Assembly: GCF_003987255.1 (NCBI RefSeq)
Contig: NZ_PIQC01000001.1
Span: forward strand, 1-64,000
Length of the DNA stretch: 64,000 bases
Direction: 5' to 3'
Origin: Idiomarina ramblicola
GTDB taxonomy: Bacteria > Pseudomonadota > Gammaproteobacteria > Enterobacterales > Alteromonadaceae
Shown: positions 18,320 through 26,938 of the stretch, in pieces
How the letters are laid out: each line of letters starts with the position of its first letter
Numbering within the stretch: the stretch's first letter is position 1
Program-made: the position numbers and the translations under genes
Notes under the pieces: generated by a model
Seen by the model: only the letters and a program-made list of their open reading frames with translations
Told to the model about the DNA's origin: nothing
The model's database searches: none

Positions 18320-18661
18320 ATGTCAAACTTGGAAAATGAACGTTGCGAAGCGTGTCATGCAGACGCGCCAAAAGTCAGTGATGATGAGTTAAAAGAACTC
18401 ATGCGTGAAATCCCTGAGTGGACGCCAGTAACAAACGACGGCGTGATGATGCTCCAGCGTGAGTTTAAGTTTAAAAACTTTAAACAGGCGCTGGCATTCA
18501 CAAATCGTGTAGGCGACCTTGCTGAGGAAGAAAAGCACCATCCTGAGCTGACAACCGAGTGGGGTAAGGTGACAGTGACTTGGTGGACGCATTCTATTAA
18601 CGGTCTGCACAAAAATGACTTTATTATGGCGGCAAAAACGGACAGCGTATTTGACGCATAA
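18320..18661 (+). CDS. phhB: pterin-4a-carbinolamine dehydratase
   Basis: A 113-residue cytosolic enzyme that dehydrates 4a-hydroxytetrahydropterin, the by-product of PhhA, so the cofactor can be reduced and reused. The conserved dehydratase signature EEEKHHPEL...[21 protein letters not shown] is complete, with the catalytic histidine pair and a further histidine in THSI and GLHK. An SD (AAAGGAG) precedes the ATG. It follows phhA and is closed by a strong terminator. Confidence 0.94.
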   Translation: MSNLENERCEACHADAPKVSDDELKELMREIPEWTPVTNDGVMMLQREFKFKNFKQALAFTNRVGDLAEEEKHHPELTTEWGKVTVTWWTHSINGLHKNDFIMAAKTDSVFDA

Positions 18662-18685
18662 CGTGCATTTGTCGATGACTGCCAT

Positions 18686-18720
18686 AAAACCCCGGTTTGT
18701 TGACCGGGGTTTTTGTTTTG
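18686..18720 (+). terminator. intrinsic terminator after phhB
   Basis: AAAACCCCGG / CCGGGGTTTT stem with an 8-base loop, followed by TTTTGTTTTG on the plus strand. It separates the mgl-phhA-phhB unit from the regulator gene, which therefore needs its own promoter. Confidence 0.9.
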
Positions 18721-18736
18721 TCGGCGATAACAATAG

Positions 18737-18754
18737 TGTATTATTTGCTTTACA
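18737..18754 (+). promoter_or_regulatory. TyrR-type operator upstream of phhR
   Basis: TGTATT-N6-TTTACA, 11 or fewer mismatches aside: ten of twelve positions fit the TyrR consensus TGTAAA-N6-TTTACA, and all six right-arm bases are exact. It lies 24 bp before the ATG of the TyrR/PhhR-type gene, placed for autoregulation by repression. Confidence 0.7.
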
Positions 18755-18777
18755 TTTAGTTCAATGCAGTAGGGTTT

Positions 18778-20358
18778 ATGCGACTTGAGATAACTTGTGA
18801 TGACCGTCTGGGTATCTGTCAGGATGTTCTGCAAATTTTACGAGATCACGAAATTGATTTACGTGGTATTGAAGTCGATCCGAAAGGAAAAATTTTCCTT
18901 AACTTCCCTGAATTAGCTTTTGATGATTTCCGGCACTTGATGCCACAGATTCGTCGCATCCCCAATATCATTGATGTAAAAACGATTCCTTACATGCCGT
19001 TTGAGCGTGAGCATTATGAATTCAGTTTGTTACTGAGCACCTTACCGGACCCGGTTCTCTCTATTGACAGTAAAGGCTGTATCGACATTATTAATGATGC
19101 CGGGCTGCGATTACTGGCCGGACATGAGGACAGTTTGAAAGGTGAACCATTGATGCAATATGTCCAAGGTATCTCTTTGCAACGGTGGTTGGATAAGAAA
19201 CCGCGGGATCCGATTTATGAAGCGGTCACTATTGGTAACTCAGAATATTATGCTCAACTTTTACCCATCTGGGTAAATGACGTTGAAGGCAGCACCGCGT
19301 TTGCTGGTGCCGTTATGACCTGTAAGTCAGAGCCAGTCACTGCAACCTGGCAAAGTCAGAGTAATGAGAAGGCCTTTGAACGTTTGCTTACCGACAACAG
19401 TACCATGAAGCGGGTGATTAAAGATGCACAGCGTATGGCAGAGCTTGATGCACCGCTTTTAATTGAGGGTGAAACCGGTGTTGGAAAAGAGCTGCTGGCA
19501 AAAGCTTGTCACTTGGCCAGCCCGCGTAACGATAAGCCGTTTCTTGCAATCAATTGCGCGGCTTTGCCGGATAACGTTGCTGAAAGTGAATTATTTGGTC
19601 ATGGTGAAGGTAGCCTGAGTGCTCAAAGCACGCGAAAAACCGGTGTGCTGGAACAATCTGCCGGTGGTACGGTGTTACTGGATTCCGTGAGTGAGATGTC
19701 GATTGGCCTGCAGGCAAAGCTATTACGCTTCCTGGAAGACGGCGTTTTCCGTCGTATTGGAGAAGAGCAGGAAGTTAGTGTCGATGTGCGAGTCATTTGT
19801 ACAGCCCAAGGGAATCTTTATGAGCTGGTTGAAAACGGTGAATTCCGTGAAGATCTGTATTACCGGCTAAACGTGTTGGCGCTTAATGTCCCTCCGCTAA
19901 GAGAGCGACAGAGCGATATTTTGTTGCTGGCGGAACACTTTGTTGGGCAGGCTTGCAAAAAACTGGGGCGCAGTCAGGTTAGCCTGAGTCGTGCGGCGAA
20001 AGAAAGATTAAAGCGTTACCAATGGCCGGGTAATGTGCGTCAGTTAGAAAACACCATGTTCCGTTCGGTTTCTATGATTGAAGGTTATACACTGGAGCCA
20101 GCCGATATACGCCTACCGGAATTGAATCAAGAAGATGATCAGCTTGCACTGGATATTGACGATATGAGTCTGGATGATGCGGTACGTCGTTTTGAAAGTC
20201 ATGTTTTACGTCGACTGTATCCGAGCTTTCCCAGCACTCGTCAGTTAGCTAAACGTTTAGGGCTTTCACATACTGCGGTTGCTAATAAGTTGCGGGATTA
20301 TGGTATTGGGAAGCAACGAAGCGGGCGCAGTCGTAAAGCAGAACGGACAAAAAAATAG
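18778..20358 (+). CDS. phhR: TyrR/PhhR-type aromatic amino-acid regulator
   Basis: A 526-residue regulator with an N-terminal ACT-like domain (residues 1-70), a PAS domain (about 80-190), an AAA+ domain (about 205-430, Walker A EGETGVGKE) and a C-terminal Fis-type helix-turn-helix (STRQLAKRLGLSHTAVANKL). The sigma-54 contact loop GAFTGA is replaced by GSLSAQ, as in TyrR, so it should act on sigma-70 promoters rather than with sigma-54. It likely senses aromatic amino acids and controls the flanking phenylalanine/tyrosine degradation genes. TyrR-type boxes occur before its own gene and before hpd. Confidence 0.92.
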   Translation: MRLEITCDDRLGICQDVLQILRDHEIDLRGIEVDPKGKIFLNFPELAFDDFRHLMPQIRRIPNIIDVKTIPYMPFEREHYEFSLLLSTLPDPVLSIDSKGCIDIINDAGLRLLAGHEDSLKGEPLMQYVQGISLQRWLDKKPRDPIYEAVTIGNSEYYAQLLPIWVNDVEGSTAFAGAVMTCKSEPVTATWQSQSNEKAFERLLTDNSTMKRVIKDAQRMAELDAPLLIEGETGVGKELLAKACHLASPRNDKPFLAINCAALPDNVAESELFGHGEGSLSAQSTRKTGVLEQSAGGTVLLDSVSEMSIGLQAKLLRFLEDGVFRRIGEEQEVSVDVRVICTAQGNLYELVENGEFREDLYYRLNVLALNVPPLRERQSDILLLAEHFVGQACKKLGRSQVSLSRAAKERLKRYQWPGNVRQLENTMFRSVSMIEGYTLEPADIRLPELNQEDDQLALDIDDMSLDDAVRRFESHVLRRLYPSFPSTRQLAKRLGLSHTAVANKLRDYGIGKQRSGRSRKAERTKK

Positions 20359-20361
20359 AGT

Positions 20362-20379
20362 TGTATTAAAAACTTTACA
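20362..20379 (+). promoter_or_regulatory. TyrR-type operator 1 upstream of hpd
   Basis: TGTATT-N6-TTTACA, the same sequence as the arms of the box upstream of the regulator gene. It begins four bases after the regulator's stop codon and 169 bp before the hpd ATG. Confidence 0.65.
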
Positions 20380-20421
20380 CGCTAATCAGGCTGCACCTTG
20401 ATTCAGAGCAAGTATGCAGCC

Positions 20422-20439
20422 TGTATAGTTAACTTTACG
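20422..20439 (+). promoter_or_regulatory. TyrR-type operator 2 upstream of hpd
   Basis: TGTATA-N6-TTTACG, 60 bp downstream of box 1. Together the two boxes form a tandem pair, the arrangement seen at many TyrR-controlled promoters. The region 20440-20547 shows an SD (AGAGGAAG) at 20536 but no convincing -35/-10 pair that I would assert. Confidence 0.6.
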
Positions 20440-20547
20440 TTTAAGTGATAATTCCCTCCGCCACCTATCTTTGTTTTCGATTCGCCTTTACCCCATAAGT
20501 ACCGCTACAGTCATGATGTTAACAACCGAATAATAAGAGGAAGTACC

Positions 20548-21621
20548 ATGACAGATAAAATGATTAATCCGCTAAATACAGATGGTTTTGAATTCGTTGA
20601 GTATACGGCTCCGGATCAAAAAGGCATTGACGCATTAAAAGATTTGTTCGACAAACTGGGCTTTACAGAAGTGGCTAAGCACAACAGCAAGCAAGCTTGG
20701 TTATATAAACAGAATGACATCAATTTCATTATTAATGCTGAGCCAGGTGGCCAGGCTGAAGAGTTTGCTAAAGACCATGGCCCAAGCGTTTGCGGTATGG
20801 CATGGCGCGTTGAAGATGCCGCTCATGCGTTAAAACATTCACTTGAGAACGGTGCTAAAGCGTTTCCAGCGGATAAAGGCGTTGTTGAAGGCGTGCCAGC
20901 GGTCTTTGGTATTGGCGAAAGTGCCTTATACTTTGTTGATAACTACGAAAACCACGAGATCTATAACCAGCATTTTGATTTCTACGACGACTGGAATGCG
21001 AAAATGAACGGTCACGCGGCAGGGTTGTTTGATATTGACCACCTGACGCACAACGTATTCCGCGGCAACATGGATACTTGGGCTGGTTTCTATGAGCGCA
21101 TTGGTAACTTCCGTGAGATTCGCTATTTTGATATCGAAGGTAAGCTGACTGGCTTGTTGAGCCGTGCTATGACTGCCCCGTGCGGTAAGATCCGTATCCC
21201 AATTAACGAATCTCATGACGACAAATCGCAAATTGAAGAATACTTGAAAGAGTACAAAGGCGAAGGTATCCAACATATTGCGCTAACCAGCGACAATATC
21301 TACAAAACGGTAAAAGACCTGCGCTCTATTGGTATGGACTTCATGGATACGCCTGAAACTTACTACGAGAAAGTGAATGACCGCGTTGAAGGTCACCAGG
21401 AAGACTTAGAGGCGCTACGCGAGCAGCGTATTTTAATTGATGGCGCGCCAATGAAAGACGGTATTTTACTGCAAATCTTTACTCAGACCGTTATTGGTCC
21501 TGTGTTCTTCGAAATTATTCAGCGTAAAGGCAACGAAGGTTTCGGTGAGGGTAACTTCAAAGCTCTATTTGAAAGCATCGAAGAAGACCAGATCCGCCGG
21601 GGAGTGTTAAGCGATGCGTAA
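20548..21621 (+). CDS. hpd: 4-hydroxyphenylpyruvate dioxygenase
   Basis: A 357-residue non-haem iron dioxygenase that converts 4-hydroxyphenylpyruvate to homogentisate. The N-terminal vicinal-oxygen-chelate domain is structural. The catalytic C-terminal domain carries the three iron ligands: His in DIDHLTHNV, His in EGIQHIALTS and Glu in VFFEIIQRKG near the end. The length is typical of bacterial enzymes. It is the first gene of hpd-hmgA-fahA-maiA and is coupled to hmgA by an 8-bp overlap. Tandem TyrR-type boxes lie upstream. Confidence 0.96.
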   Translation: MTDKMINPLNTDGFEFVEYTAPDQKGIDALKDLFDKLGFTEVAKHNSKQAWLYKQNDINFIINAEPGGQAEEFAKDHGPSVCGMAWRVEDAAHALKHSLENGAKAFPADKGVVEGVPAVFGIGESALYFVDNYENHEIYNQHFDFYDDWNAKMNGHAAGLFDIDHLTHNVFRGNMDTWAGFYERIGNFREIRYFDIEGKLTGLLSRAMTAPCGKIRIPINESHDDKSQIEEYLKEYKGEGIQHIALTSDNIYKTVKDLRSIGMDFMDTPETYYEKVNDRVEGHQEDLEALREQRILIDGAPMKDGILLQIFTQTVIGPVFFEIIQRKGNEGFGEGNFKALFESIEEDQIRRGVLSDA

Positions 21622-22744
21622 ATGGATCAGCTTTCCGAAGCAGGTGGGCAAGTCATCACGACAAGCCCATGCTGACTTTCCGGAGCAGGCCATTTATGAA
21701 CGTGAAGCTGGTCGTAGTGGCTTTTTTGGCCCGGCTACGCATTTTCACCATCAGCATGCTCCGACCGGTTGGTCGGAGTGGCGTGGGCCTTTGCGTCCAC
21801 GGGCGTTTGACTTTAATAAGTTAGAAGCCATAGCTCCGGAAAACCCCTGGTTAACGCCTGACTTATTGCACAACAATAATTGCCGTTTTCGCTTGTGGCA
21901 TTGCCACAGTAAAATGGATTATCTAGTACGTAATGCCGATGGTGATGATTTACTGTTTGTTCATGAGGGCAGTGGCCATCTGCATTGTGATTACGGTCAC
22001 ATTCATCTGGTAAAAGGGGATTACTTTTTAATTCCTCGTTCGACTAGCTGGCGTCTGGAGCCTGATGAAACCATGCAGTTGCTGATGATTGAGGCAACTA
22101 ATGGTTCGTACAGTTTGCCGGAAAAAGGCCTGGTTGGTAACCACGCCATTTTTGATCCAGCCGTATTGGATACACCAGATATTGATGAGGCGTTTCAGGC
22201 GCAATACAGTGAAGAACAATGGCAGGTGTATGTAAAACGTCACCAGCAGGTGTCTGTCATTACTTATCCTTATAACCCGTTGGATGCGATCGGCTGGCAC
22301 GGTGAATTGGCACCGGTTCGCCTGAACTGGCGTGATATCAGACCGTTAATGAGTCACCGATACCATCTGCCACCTTCGGCGCATACAACTTTTGTTGCGG
22401 ATCGTTTTGTGGTCTGTACTTTTGTCCCACGTCCTATCGAATCAGATCCGGGCGCGTTAAAAGTGCCGTTCTACCACAATAACGATGATTACGATGAAGT
22501 GCTGTTCTATCACGAAGGTGACTTTTTCAGCCGTGATAATATCGATCGCGGTATGGTAACCTTCCATCCGGCAGGCTTTACTCATGGCCCACACCCGAAG
22601 GCGTTTAAAGCCGGGCGTGAGCACAAAAAAACATTCACAGACGAAGTTGCGGTTATGCTTGACGCCCGCGATGCCTTGCATGCAAGTGATGAGGCTTTGG
22701 CAGTTGAGAACCCGGACTACGTTTACAGTTGGCAGGAGAAATAA
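21614..22744 (+). CDS. hmgA: homogentisate 1,2-dioxygenase
   Basis: A 376-residue cupin-fold iron dioxygenase that opens the ring of homogentisate to give maleylacetoacetate. The conserved segments FVHEGSGHLHCDYG, EVLFYHEGDFFSR and FHPAGFTHGPHP supply the expected His/Glu metal ligands. It is somewhat shorter than the roughly 430-residue human and pseudomonad forms, matching a shorter bacterial subgroup. The ATG lies within the end of hpd, in another frame. It is followed by fahA after 6 bp. Confidence 0.94.
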   Translation: MRKWISFPKQVGKSSRQAHADFPEQAIYEREAGRSGFFGPATHFHHQHAPTGWSEWRGPLRPRAFDFNKLEAIAPENPWLTPDLLHNNNCRFRLWHCHSKMDYLVRNADGDDLLFVHEGSGHLHCDYGHIHLVKGDYFLIPRSTSWRLEPDETMQLLMIEATNGSYSLPEKGLVGNHAIFDPAVLDTPDIDEAFQAQYSEEQWQVYVKRHQQVSVITYPYNPLDAIGWHGELAPVRLNWRDIRPLMSHRYHLPPSAHTTFVADRFVVCTFVPRPIESDPGALKVPFYHNNDDYDEVLFYHEGDFFSRDNIDRGMVTFHPAGFTHGPHPKAFKAGREHKKTFTDEVAVMLDARDALHASDEALAVENPDYVYSWQEK

Positions 22745-22750
22745 CAACTT

Positions 22751-23776
22751 ATGAAACTCGCCACATACAGAAATGGTACACGTGACGGTCAATTAATGGT
22801 CGTCAGCAAAAATTTGAATTCAGCAGTAGCGGTTCCGGCCATTGCGTCTTGCATGCAAGAACTGCTGGACGACTGGGACGGTATTGCGCCTAAACTTGAG
22901 AAAATTTATCAGCAATTAAATGACAGTGATGTTGATGGCAGCGTTCAATTTGATGAAGCATTATGCGAGTCGCCTTTACCGCGTGCGTATCAATGGGCCG
23001 ATGGCAGCGCTTATGTGAATCATGTTGAGCTAGTTCGTCGTGCTCGCGGCGCGGAAATGCCACCGAGCTTCTGGGAAGACCCTTTGATGTACCAGGGCGG
23101 TTCAGATGACTTTTTAGCACCCTACGACGACATTGAAATGGGCAGTACTGACTGGGGTATCGATTTTGAAGGCGAGGTTGCCATTATTACTGATGACGTT
23201 CCTATGGGCGTTGATGCTAAAACAGCTGGACAGCATATTAAACTGTTGATGCTGGTTAATGACGTCTCACTGCGTGGGCTTATTCCAGGCGAACTGGGCA
23301 AAGGCTTTGGTTTTTTCCAGAGTAAACCATCGTCGGCCTTCTCTCCTGTTGCTGTAACACCGGATGAACTGGGCGATGCCTGGAAAGCCAATAAGGTTCA
23401 TTTACCGCTATTGTCAGAGTACAACGGTAAAGCCTTTGGTAAACCTAACGCTGGTGAAGACATGACCTTTGATTTTGGTCAGTTGGTGGCTCATGCGGCG
23501 AAAACTCGTCACTTAGGTGCTGGTGCTATTATTGGTTCAGGTACGGTTTCCAATAAGCAGGGCACTGACCACGGAACGTCAATTGAAGAAGGTGGTGTTG
23601 GTTACAGCTGCATTGCCGAAGTGCGCATGATTGAAACCATTCGTGACGGCAAGCCGGCCACGCAGTTTATGCAATTTGGTGACACCATTAAAATGGAAAT
23701 GAAAGATGAAGGTGGTGAATCCATATTTGGCACCATTAATCAAAAAGTGGTTCAATACGAAGGTTCAGACAAGTGA
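22751..23776 (+). CDS. fahA: fumarylacetoacetate hydrolase
   Basis: A 341-residue enzyme of the FAH family that cleaves fumarylacetoacetate to fumarate and acetoacetate, the last step of tyrosine breakdown. The C-terminal catalytic domain shows the metal-binding acidic cluster (GIDFEGEVAIITDD) and the GxGSGTVSNKQGTDHGTS motif. It is shorter than eukaryotic FAH (about 420 residues) but fits the bacterial tyrosine-operon type. Its TGA overlaps the ATG of maiA (TGATG). Confidence 0.93.
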   Translation: MKLATYRNGTRDGQLMVVSKNLNSAVAVPAIASCMQELLDDWDGIAPKLEKIYQQLNDSDVDGSVQFDEALCESPLPRAYQWADGSAYVNHVELVRRARGAEMPPSFWEDPLMYQGGSDDFLAPYDDIEMGSTDWGIDFEGEVAIITDDVPMGVDAKTAGQHIKLLMLVNDVSLRGLIPGELGKGFGFFQSKPSSAFSPVAVTPDELGDAWKANKVHLPLLSEYNGKAFGKPNAGEDMTFDFGQLVAHAAKTRHLGAGAIIGSGTVSNKQGTDHGTSIEEGGVGYSCIAEVRMIETIRDGKPATQFMQFGDTIKMEMKDEGGESIFGTINQKVVQYEGSDK

Positions 23777-24414
23777 TGAAACTCTACGGCTACTGGCGCT
23801 CAAGCGCCAGTTACCGGGTTCGTACTGCTCTAAATCTGAAGGGCTTATCCTACGAGTATGAACCGGTACATTTAGTAAAAGATGGCGGACAACAGCACAG
23901 TGAAGCTTATCGAAAGCTTAATCCTGCGCGGTTGGTTCCTACCTTTATCGATGGCGATGTTAAGTTAAACCAGTCATTAGCCATTATTGAGTATCTGGAA
24001 GAGTGTTATCCACAAAACCCATTATTGCCGTCGGCTCCAGCTGATAAAGCCAGAGTCAGAGCCTTGGCTTATGATTTAGCCTGCGAGTTGCAACCTGTTA
24101 CCAATTTACGGGTGTTACAGTATTTAACCGGTGAGTTGAATTGTAGCGATAAACAACGCTCAGAATGGATAGCAAACTGGGTAGAAAAAAGTTTTACCGC
24201 ATTTGAACAGCGGCTGACCGAGTATGCAGGTGATTATTGCTATGGTAATTCGGTAACATTGGCTGATATCTGTTTGATACCTCAGGTATACAATGCACAA
24301 CGCTTTAATTTGGATTTGTCTTCTTATCCAACCTTGATGGCAGTGCATGAACGTTTGCAAGCGCTTGACGCGGTGCAACAGGCTCGGCCTGAAAATCAAG
24401 CGGATGCACAATAA
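23776..24414 (+). CDS. maiA: maleylacetoacetate isomerase (zeta-class GST)
   Basis: A 212-residue glutathione S-transferase-like enzyme that isomerises maleylacetoacetate to fumarylacetoacetate using glutathione. The zeta-class signature appears as SSASYRVRTALNLKGL near residues 9-24, with Ala replacing the Cys of the SSC form; the catalytic serine is kept. ATG at 23776 was chosen over the adjacent GTG at 23773 because it gives the TGATG junction with fahA. It is the last gene of the homogentisate operon; no strong terminator is visible before the S9 peptidase gene 29 bp on. Confidence 0.92.
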   Translation: MKLYGYWRSSASYRVRTALNLKGLSYEYEPVHLVKDGGQQHSEAYRKLNPARLVPTFIDGDVKLNQSLAIIEYLEECYPQNPLLPSAPADKARVRALAYDLACELQPVTNLRVLQYLTGELNCSDKQRSEWIANWVEKSFTAFEQRLTEYAGDYCYGNSVTLADICLIPQVYNAQRFNLDLSSYPTLMAVHERLQALDAVQQARPENQADAQ

Positions 24415-24443
24415 TCCAGCGGATCCTAAAAAGGAAAAATAAT

Positions 24444-26927
24444 ATGGTGAAATCACGTCTGGTGATGGCCATTGGGGCGACATTGTTTGTCGCCTCTTGC
24501 GCATCGACCTCCCCACAAAGCACGACCACTGCTGATACGCAGAAAAACACACCGACCATACAAGCTAACTCTCTTGCCAGTGCGCAAGGAACAGCCGAGC
24601 TCACCATGGAACAAATTATGGCTGATCCGGACTGGATGGGACGCTTCCCTGAACAGGCGTTCTGGAGTATGGACGGTGAAGACATTCTGTTTTACCAGAA
24701 GCGCGAAGGCAGTGACATTCGTGATTTAATGATGCTGGAAAATAGTGCCGGCGAACCACAGAAAGTGGCTGTAGAAAACCTGCACCAGTATATTGCAGAT
24801 GAAAAAGTTCATGCAGCTGATGGCAGCTTTTTAGCTTATACCTTCGAAGGCAATATTTTTGTTCGTTTTGACGATGGCACTGTTCGCCAGTTAACACGTG
24901 ATGGCGCAAGGCAGCATAATCTGCAGCCGATGACCAATGGACAACTGAGTTATCAGCAAGATAATAACTTTTTTGTTCTTGATGTGAGTTCTGGGTTAAG
25001 CCGTCAAATAGCTTCTTTAGCCTTTCAAGAAAAGCCGAAAGCAAATGAAGAGCCGAAAGATTACCTGGCTCGTGAAGAACAACAGCTAATTCAGTATGTG
25101 CAGAAAGAACGAAAAGCGTCTGAAGAGCGTTTTGCTCAGCGTTCTGAGTTACAAAACCGAAATTCGACATTGGCGCCGGAGCCGTTCTATTTGCCAAAGG
25201 ATAAAGAACTGGTTTCTGCAAGCTTATCGCCAAAAGGCGACTTTATGCTGATAGCCATTACCGAGCCGCAAAGCTGGCGTGACGAAGGCGATATTATGCC
25301 GAATTACATTAGCGAAGATGGCCGTGTAAAAAGCGAAAATGTGCGTCGTCGTGTGGCTGATGCAAAGCCGGTTGAACACCAATTGGTTTTACTTAACTTA
25401 AGTGACGGCAGCCAGTCGACGCTAACCTACAACACCTTACCGGGCTGGAACGAAGATGTTCTGGCAGAAGTTAAACGTGAAAACCATGAAGCTCGTGGTG
25501 AAACCTATAAGTCGGAAGAGAAACCTCGCCCAATTACGCTAATGGCTGACTGGGGCTGGGAAAACGGCGCTATTCAGTGGAATGAAGAGGGCACTGAAGT
25601 TGCGGTTATGCTGGAAGCCTGGGACAACAAAGATCGCTGGCTTGCAACGGTAGACACCGCCGGTAAAAAACTGGTTTCTCAAGACCGTTTACACGATGAT
25701 GCCTGGATCAATTACACTCATAACGAGTTCGGCTGGTTAGACAGCGATGAGTTGTGGTTCATGTCAGAGGCGGATGGTTATTCGCACTTGTATGTTAAAC
25801 CGCTAGACGGCAGCACGCGTCAATTGACTGACGGAAGTTATGTCGTTGAAGATGCAGACTTAAGCAGTAATGGTGACTACTTATACTTTCAGGCAAACAT
25901 CGAGCACCCTGGTATCTATGAAGTGTACCGGGTGAAGACTGATGGTAGTGGTGACCCGGAAGCGCTAACGGATCTCGATGGTATGACAGCCTTTGAGCTC
26001 AGCCCTGAAGATGATGAGTTATTGCTGACGCATTCAACGCCGTTAATGCCACCAGAGCTATACCATAAGTCTGTCAATGCTTCTGGAACTGCAGAGCGTT
26101 TGACTCATACGGTTTCAGAGAAGTTTTTAAGTATTGACTGGACCGCACCTGAGTTGGTGGGCGTTAATTCTTCTCATGTTGACGAGCCTATTTATACCCG
26201 CATTTATAAGCCAGAAGGCTTTGATGAAAACCGGGCTGAAGAATATCCTGCGGTTGTGTTCATTCACGGTGCTGGCTATTTGCAAAATGCGCACATGGGT
26301 TGGTCAGGCTATTTCCGCGAGTTCATGTTCCACAGCTTACTGAATAAAAATGGCTATGTGGTTGCAGACCTCGACTACCGCGGTTCAAAAGGTTACGGAC
26401 GCGACTGGCGCACTGCCATTTACCGTCAAATGGGAACGCCGGAAGTTGAAGATCTGGTCGATGTTGCCGGTTATTTGGAAAGCGAGCTGAATGTTGATGG
26501 CGATAAATTAGGAACCTATGGCGGTTCTTATGGTGGTTTCCTGACCTTTATGGCTCTGTTCAATGAACCCGGGTTATTTGAAGCTGGATCGGCGCTGCGT
26601 CCGGTTACAGACTGGGCTCATTACAACACAGGCTATACGTCTAATATCTTGAACCTGCCACAGGATGACGCCATTGCGTACCGTCGCAGTTCACCCATCT
26701 ACTTTGCTGAAGGCTTAGAAGACGCTTTGCTTATCAACTCACCCATGATTGATGACAATGTTTTCTTCCAGGACAGTGTTCGTCTTGTCCAACGCCTGAT
26801 TGAGCTGAAGAAAGAAGATTGGGAGACGGCAATTTACCCAGTTGAGCCGCACGGCTTTCGTCAGCCAGAAAGTTGGCTGAACGAGTACCGTCGGATTTTC
26901 AAATTGTTTGAAGAGAACCTTAAGTAA
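24444..26927 (+). CDS. S9-family prolyl oligopeptidase/dipeptidyl-peptidase lipoprotein
   Basis: An 827-residue exported serine peptidase. The N-terminus has a hydrophobic signal and lipobox (FVASCAST, Cys at about 19), so it is probably membrane-anchored. Residues about 50-570 form a beta-propeller-like region, and the C-terminal alpha/beta-hydrolase domain (about 580-827) holds the catalytic triad: Ser in GGSYGG, Asp in SPMIDDNV and His in EPHGFRQ. It most resembles the DPP4 branch of S9, which would release dipeptides from proline-containing peptides. The precise specificity is not determinable here. An AAGGA ribosome binding site precedes the ATG. Confidence 0.9.
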   Translation: MVKSRLVMAIGATLFVASCASTSPQSTTTADTQKNTPTIQANSLASAQGTAELTMEQIMADPDWMGRFPEQAFWSMDGEDILFYQKREGSDIRDLMMLENSAGEPQKVAVENLHQYIADEKVHAADGSFLAYTFEGNIFVRFDDGTVRQLTRDGARQHNLQPMTNGQLSYQQDNNFFVLDVSSGLSRQIASLAFQEKPKANEEPKDYLAREEQQLIQYVQKERKASEERFAQRSELQNRNSTLAPEPFYLPKDKELVSASLSPKGDFMLIAITEPQSWRDEGDIMPNYISEDGRVKSENVRRRVADAKPVEHQLVLLNLSDGSQSTLTYNTLPGWNEDVLAEVKRENHEARGETYKSEEKPRPITLMADWGWENGAIQWNEEGTEVAVMLEAWDNKDRWLATVDTAGKKLVSQDRLHDDAWINYTHNEFGWLDSDELWFMSEADGYSHLYVKPLDGSTRQLTDGSYVVEDADLSSNGDYLYFQANIEHPGIYEVYRVKTDGSGDPEALTDLDGMTAFELSPEDDELLLTHSTPLMPPELYHKSVNASGTAERLTHTVSEKFLSIDWTAPELVGVNSSHVDEPIYTRIYKPEGFDENRAEEYPAVVFIHGAGYLQNAHMGWSGYFREFMFHSLLNKNGYVVADLDYRGSKGYGRDWRTAIYRQMGTPEVEDLVDVAGYLESELNVDGDKLGTYGGSYGGFLTFMALFNEPGLFEAGSALRPVTDWAHYNTGYTSNILNLPQDDAIAYRRSSPIYFAEGLEDALLINSPMIDDNVFFQDSVRLVQRLIELKKEDWETAIYPVEPHGFRQPESWLNEYRRIFKLFEENLK

Positions 26928-26938
26928 GCCTTTTGGTT

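Noticed and set aside
18355-18834. 159-codon minus-strand open frame
   Set aside because: It is antisense to phhB, crosses a strong terminator and the phhR start, and looks like a shadow.
24616-25233. 205-codon minus-strand open frame
   Set aside because: It mirrors the well-supported S9 peptidase gene, and the translation is His/Leu-rich without family motifs.
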